Positions 60,490 through 64,000 of a stretch of DNA of 64,000 nucleotides are shown piece by piece. Location of the stretch: the NCBI GenBank assembly GCA_022565695.1, contig JAIUME010000001.1, positions 1-64,000 of the forward strand. Reading direction: 5' to 3'. Source of the stretch: Alcanivorax sp. GTDB lineage: Bacteria > Pseudomonadota > Gammaproteobacteria > Pseudomonadales > Alcanivoracaceae. The first letter of the stretch is position 1; every line of letters begins with the position of its first letter. The notes beneath the pieces are model-generated. The model was not told the origin of the DNA, made no database searches, and saw only the letters and a program-made list of their open reading frames with translations. A program made the translations under genes and the position numbers.

Positions 60490-61758
60490 TCACAAATGTG
60501 CCGGATGGTCCTTGCCGGGCTGAATCACACCCTGCGTCTGATCACCAAACATTGCTGCGAGCGCCGCCTGCTGGGCGCGCCGACCGCGACGCTGCTGCAG
60601 GCGGCGCAAACCCGGGACAAAACGCTGCAGGCTGTAGCCCAAAACGCGCAACGGCATGGTCAGCAGGGGGTACCAGCTGCTGGCGCCCTGCAAGCCGAGC
60701 TGGGCCATTTTTTCGCTGCCCAGAAAATACTGACTGACGCTCAGGTGGCGGTGGTAATCCAGCTTCCGGCGCAGGGACTGCCAGCGGGAGTAACTGCGCT
60801 CCAGCGGTTCCTGCGCCAGCGCCTGGCCCAACTCGCGACTGGTCCAGTCGGGACGGCTCTGGGTCATGATGGTGTGATGCAGCAGCACCATGCCCTCGCG
60901 CTCACTGTCGACCAGCCATTTCTCCTGCACACCCATCAGCCAGCAGGTGTAACGCCACAGATGCATGACCGCGCGGGATTCGCGCCGGGTCACGGGAATA
61001 CCCAGCTTGCGCAGGCCGCCCAGCATCACCACGCTGAACCCCAGATAGGTCGCCGCCATGTCGATCTGGCATAGCGGCATGCCCCACTCGCTGCTGTCCC
61101 ATTCCGGCCGGCCGGCCAGATTACGCCGTACCAGAGCATGCACCAGCCGCACGTGCAGCGTGGCGCGGACGCCGTCGGCGCCGGGTGCCAGGCCGCCCTC
61201 TTCGGTGCAGTCGATCCACCATTTACCGGTTTCGGCCACGCGGCGAGCGGTGCCCTTGTTGAGCGCGCCGGTGAGCACCAGCGACTGATTAAAGCCCGAC
61301 AACAGATAGCCACCCATCAGGGCCAGATCGCGCAGCACATAGGCGGCGGTTAAGCCCGACCCCTGAATGAAGCGCGCGCCCTCTGCCAACAGTGTGCGAT
61401 CCAGCCACACGGGCTCCGCTTCGACCTCCCGGAAAAATCGGCGCAACGGCTCCGGGCAATCAGCCACCTGCTCCACCCCCTGGGCCAGCGCCTGCTCGAA
61501 CAGGGCACGGGCTTCGCGCGGGCCATAGTCGTACATCCACTCAACCAGGGTATCCATCGCCGGATCACCGTCCTGGAGGGCGGCGACGGCGGCGTCATAC
61601 TCCTGCCGGGTGGGCGCGAGCTCGCGGCCGGCAATCAGCCGTATCAGTGCCGAGGTCGGCGCCTGGGTCTTGTCGAACGGTCGCGCCCGGCGCGGCGCCG
61701 CGACGGCGGATGCCGGGGTGGCAGCGAATGGGGTGTCCGTGGCGTGTGCAGTGGTCAT
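60490..61758 (-). CDS. oxygenase MpaB family protein (DUF2236), second copy
   Basis: A 422-residue DUF2236 protein, about 43 residues longer than the 20.6 kb copy. It shares RALFEQALAQGVEQV, GLTAAYVLRDLALMGGYLLSGFNQSL, the VRLVHALVRRNL helix and MHLWRYTCWLMGVQEKWLVDS. A Thr/Ala-rich N-terminus (about 1-30) is not a clear signal peptide. The ATG at 61758 is preferred over a longer frame. Divergent from a TetR regulator, like the first copy. Confidence 0.84.
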   Translation of the reverse strand: MTTAHATDTPFAATPASAVAAPRRARPFDKTQAPTSALIRLIAGRELAPTRQEYDAAVAALQDGDPAMDTLVEWMYDYGPREARALFEQALAQGVEQVADCPEPLRRFFREVEAEPVWLDRTLLAEGARFIQGSGLTAAYVLRDLALMGGYLLSGFNQSLVLTGALNKGTARRVAETGKWWIDCTEEGGLAPGADGVRATLHVRLVHALVRRNLAGRPEWDSSEWGMPLCQIDMAATYLGFSVVMLGGLRKLGIPVTRRESRAVMHLWRYTCWLMGVQEKWLVDSEREGMVLLHHTIMTQSRPDWTSRELGQALAQEPLERSYSRWQSLRRKLDYHRHLSVSQYFLGSEKMAQLGLQGASSWYPLLTMPLRVLGYSLQRFVPGLRRLQQRRGRRAQQAALAAMFGDQTQGVIQPGKDHPAHL

Positions 61759-61837
61759 GATGTGCTCCAGAGAACCAGGCCGGACAGCCGGGCGGGGCAG
61801 CCAGGCATCGTGGCGGGGTTGTGCTGGCTGATACCAT

Positions 61838-61870
61838 AATGCGAAGATGTATTCGCATTCAATTCGCATT
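61838..61870. promoter_or_regulatory. operator repeats between DUF2236 and TetR genes
   Basis: AATGCGAA (61838-61845) and TTCGCATT (61852-61859) form a perfect inverted repeat with a six-base spacer. A further TTCGCATT lies at 61863-61870. Three half-sites in a divergent promoter region fit binding of the adjacent TetR protein. Confidence 0.75.
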
Positions 61871-61911
61871 TGAGTCGTCTCTTTCCACGGAGCCACACAA
61901 GGGAGCCACAC

Positions 61912-62508
61912 ATGCGCAAACGCCCCCGGCAGGCCCGCTCGAAGCAGATGGTGGCTGACCTGATCGACGCCACCGCCCGCTGCATCGTGGCCAACGGCCT
62001 GGATGGCACCACCACGCCACGGATTGCCGAGCTCGCCGGGGTCAGCGTCGGGTCGCTGTATCAGTATTTCGAGGACAAGGAAGCGTTGATTGACGCGCTG
62101 GTGGCCGATCGCGCGGCTGCCATCGCCCGAGGGCTACGACAACTGCCGGTGGATACCGCCGGCAATCTGCGCGATATGGTCAGCGGCGCCATCGGTTATG
62201 GCTTCGCCCTGCTGCGCGCGGGCGATGGGCTTTATGTGGAATTGATCAAGAACTGGCATCGCATGCCCACGGACAAGGTGGCGGATGTGCTGCAACAGCA
62301 TTTTCTCGAACTGGCCCGGGTGTGGTTCCTGCGCCACTATCGCGAGTACCCGATCGAGAACCTGCAGGTGCGGATCTTCATCATCGTCAACAGCACGTTG
62401 TTCACCATGGTGCGGTTAATTGCTGACGATCATCCCCTGATTCCGCAGAAGGAGGTGGCTGAAGGCCTTACCGACATGATCGTCCAGTACCTTGCTGTGC
62501 CGTCCTGA
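61912..62508 (+). CDS. TetR-family repressor
   Basis: A 198-residue TetR regulator. The helix-turn-helix is at about residues 28-50 (TPRIAELAGVSVGSLYQYFEDKEALIDALV). The ligand domain is helical and similar in length to the 21.8 kb TetR. ATG 61912 follows GGGAG; an upstream in-frame start at 61870 is inside the operator region and is rejected. Confidence 0.91.
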   Translation: MRKRPRQARSKQMVADLIDATARCIVANGLDGTTTPRIAELAGVSVGSLYQYFEDKEALIDALVADRAAAIARGLRQLPVDTAGNLRDMVSGAIGYGFALLRAGDGLYVELIKNWHRMPTDKVADVLQQHFLELARVWFLRHYREYPIENLQVRIFIIVNSTLFTMVRLIADDHPLIPQKEVAEGLTDMIVQYLAVPS

Positions 62509-62537
62509 TCCGGGCACAGCAGGGTGCTATCATTTTT

Positions 62538-62921
62538 CTAGCTCTCCTGAGACAGCCCTTCCTGAGAGAGATAGCGCGGCGCGCTTTCACTGACCCGTTG
62601 CGCGGTCAGCCGCCACAACATGCGTTGCAGTGCTGCGTCTTCGTCCACGCCACCGGCACGGATTAACCGGGCGAAACTGCGTGACATTTCCTCGTGGCTG
62701 CCGTCTTCATCCAGCAGCACCTGAAGGGCTTCATACTCCACATCCTCCGCCGCGTCTCCCGCTTGCAACTGACGGCGCGCAATGCCGAGGGCATTCAGTG
62801 CCATGCGCAGTGCATAGTGCTGGCGTGAGTGCTTGTCCGCCGGCAATGCTGGCAGTATTTCTTCGCGCAATACTGTCGCCACGGTATCGAGCAGGTCGGC
62901 GCCATCGGGTTTGATGCGCAT
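62538..62921 (-). CDS. DUF6285 domain protein
   Basis: A 127-residue helical protein matching DUF6285 (DGADLLDTVATVLREEILPALPADKHSRQHYALRMALNAL in the first 45 residues). Such genes usually sit next to phosphotransferase and acyl-CoA dehydrogenase genes in lipid clusters; function unknown. ATG 62921 is 50 bases after the phosphotransferase stop. Confidence 0.8.
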   Translation of the reverse strand: MRIKPDGADLLDTVATVLREEILPALPADKHSRQHYALRMALNALGIARRQLQAGDAAEDVEYEALQVLLDEDGSHEEMSRSFARLIRAGGVDEDAALQRMLWRLTAQRVSESAPRYLSQEGLSQES

Positions 62922-62971
62922 GGTCAGACTCCCTGTAAAATGGACAGGCTGAGAAAAAGGACAGGACCGCC

Positions 62972-63982
62972 TCAGCGGTCCGGCTTGAGGCCTGTCATGG
63001 CAAGAATGTGCAGCTCCAACTCCGGAACGATGTGCGCGGTCAGCGCCAGTTCCAGCGAAGGCTCTTGCCCGGAAATATGTCGCTCGCCCTGCTTGATGGC
63101 GATCATCGCCCAGCGTGCGTGGGCAAACACTTCCCAATAATAGATTTCTTCAGCAGTCACCTGTCGGCCGCTGACTTCCCGGTAACCATCAAACAGTGCC
63201 TCCCGCGAGCCCAGACCACCTGCGGCCAGTGCGTCATCCAGCTGTCCGAAGCGCCAGCAGCGTGCGCAGAACCAGCCGAGGTCTTCCAACGGTTGCGACC
63301 AGGCAGTGAACTCCCAGTCCAGTACCGCAGTGAGGCCTTGTTCGTTGACCATATAATTGCCGGTGCGGAAATCCCGATGCACCAGACACAGGGGCTCCTG
63401 TGGGGGCAGATGGGTCTCCAGCCAGCGCAGCCCCCATTCAAGTCCGGGGAACGCGCTGTGGTATTGATCCAGAAAATCGCGGCTCTCCTGCACAAACAAC
63501 AACGCCGGATGCACCGCTGGCGGCGTCAGAAATGCCAGGTCATCCCGCGGCGGCCTGATGCTGTGGATACGCGCCATTTCCCGACCCACCTGCCGCACCA
63601 GTGCCTCGCGGTCTGCGCCCAGAGTCTTGTCACGCACCAGCTTGTGCCCCGCTGCGGTACCCGCTGCCCGACGCATGATAAAGAAATCCCGCCCCAGTAC
63701 GGCGGCATCGCCCTGCCATAGCGGGCCCGGCACCGTCACACCGACGGCATAGGCTGCCTTGAGCAAGGCGAATTCCTGCGTGCGGCTGAGACTGTCACCC
63801 ACTGCCGACGGTGCGTCGCAGCGGATTACCGCCTCAATCAACTCGTCGCCGCACTGGATATCCGCAGCCCAGTTCTCCTGAATGGCGCCACCGGAAAGCG
63901 CTTTCACGGCACCGATGGTGACCTGCTCGCCTGTTTTGCCCGCGAGCCAGTGTTCCAGACGTGCAATGTCTTCCGGGCTCAT
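62972..63982 (-). CDS. phosphotransferase family protein (APH-like)
   Basis: A 336-residue kinase-fold protein. LSGGAIQENWAADI is the nucleotide loop, LCLVHRDFRTGNYMVNE the catalytic loop, and AVLDWEFTAWSQPLEDLGW carries the metal-binding Asp. It resembles the APH/ACAD10-like kinases that act on hydroxyacyl-CoA or related substrates. The ATG at 63982 is preferred over a GTG at 63991. Paired with DUF6285. The window ends soon after, so any further operon genes are not visible. Confidence 0.88.
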   Translation of the reverse strand: MSPEDIARLEHWLAGKTGEQVTIGAVKALSGGAIQENWAADIQCGDELIEAVIRCDAPSAVGDSLSRTQEFALLKAAYAVGVTVPGPLWQGDAAVLGRDFFIMRRAAGTAAGHKLVRDKTLGADREALVRQVGREMARIHSIRPPRDDLAFLTPPAVHPALLFVQESRDFLDQYHSAFPGLEWGLRWLETHLPPQEPLCLVHRDFRTGNYMVNEQGLTAVLDWEFTAWSQPLEDLGWFCARCWRFGQLDDALAAGGLGSREALFDGYREVSGRQVTAEEIYYWEVFAHARWAMIAIKQGERHISGQEPSLELALTAHIVPELELHILAMTGLKPDR

Positions 63983-64000
63983 ACACCCCACCGGAAAAAG

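Overview
The window is about 64 kb of high-GC gammaproteobacterial chromosome, nearly all of it protein-coding, with short intergenic gaps and many stop/start overlaps (ATGA, GTGA, TGATG). The gene set best fits a marine hydrocarbon- or lipid-degrading relative of Alcanivorax. It contains an AlmA-type long-chain alkane monooxygenase, two MpaB/DUF2236 oxygenases each divergent from a TetR repressor, several acyl-CoA dehydrogenase and CoA-linked phosphotransferase genes, and a proteobacterial class GN sortase with its dedicated target. The genus is an inference from gene content; there is no rRNA, tRNA, CRISPR array or phage in the window.

Layout. 0.1-5.6 kb: glyoxalase-II-like hydrolase, small MscS channel, Kunitz-domain lipoprotein, DUF2057 protein, YjbQ, a TacAT-type toxin-antitoxin pair with repeated operators, a D-2-hydroxyacid dehydrogenase and a DUF523 protein. 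5.7-12.3 kb: small envelope or hypothetical proteins, divergent speA/speE polyamine genes, an AraC regulator facing an AhpD-like protein. 12.5-15.4 kb: AlmA-like monooxygenase and a serine hydrolase. 15.4-20.5 kb: one operon of sortase target (VIT/vWA, PQTS tail), class GN sortase, CreB and CreC. 20.6-23.5 kb: DUF2236 oxygenase/TetR pair and a DksA protein fused to a long histone-H1-like Lys/Ala/Pro tail. 23.5-28.9 kb: acyl-CoA dehydrogenase-like protein, modABC, a cardiolipin-synthase-like gene, MAPEG protein.

28.9-36.6 kb is a lipid-metabolism block: LysR regulator, acyl-CoA dehydrogenase, SDR, phosphotransferase, histidine phosphatase, second SDR, and a convergent metal-dependent hydrolase plus epoxide-hydrolase-like pair. 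36.9-40.6 kb: START-domain protein, TM2 protein, M48 protease, DUF898 membrane protein, rhodanese. 40.7-43.0 kb is the clearest foreign segment: a decayed antitoxin/ParE pair whose toxin stops at the edge of an AT-rich block with three exported proteins, the last LprI-like. 43.0-50.7 kb: DUF4153 membrane protein, ackA-pta, glnK-amtB, ubiK.

50.7-64.0 kb: ankyrin membrane protein, TetR-controlled RND efflux pair, comM, a HigBA-type toxin-antitoxin pair, a fatty-acid hydroxylase/AraC pair, the second DUF2236/TetR pair, and a DUF6285/phosphotransferase pair at the edge.

The most interesting items are the sortase operon that carries CreBC-like regulators, the DksA fusion that lacks two of its four zinc cysteines, the bacterial Kunitz inhibitor, and the AT-rich island that truncates a toxin gene. 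Several genes also carry in-frame short tandem repeats in linkers or termini.
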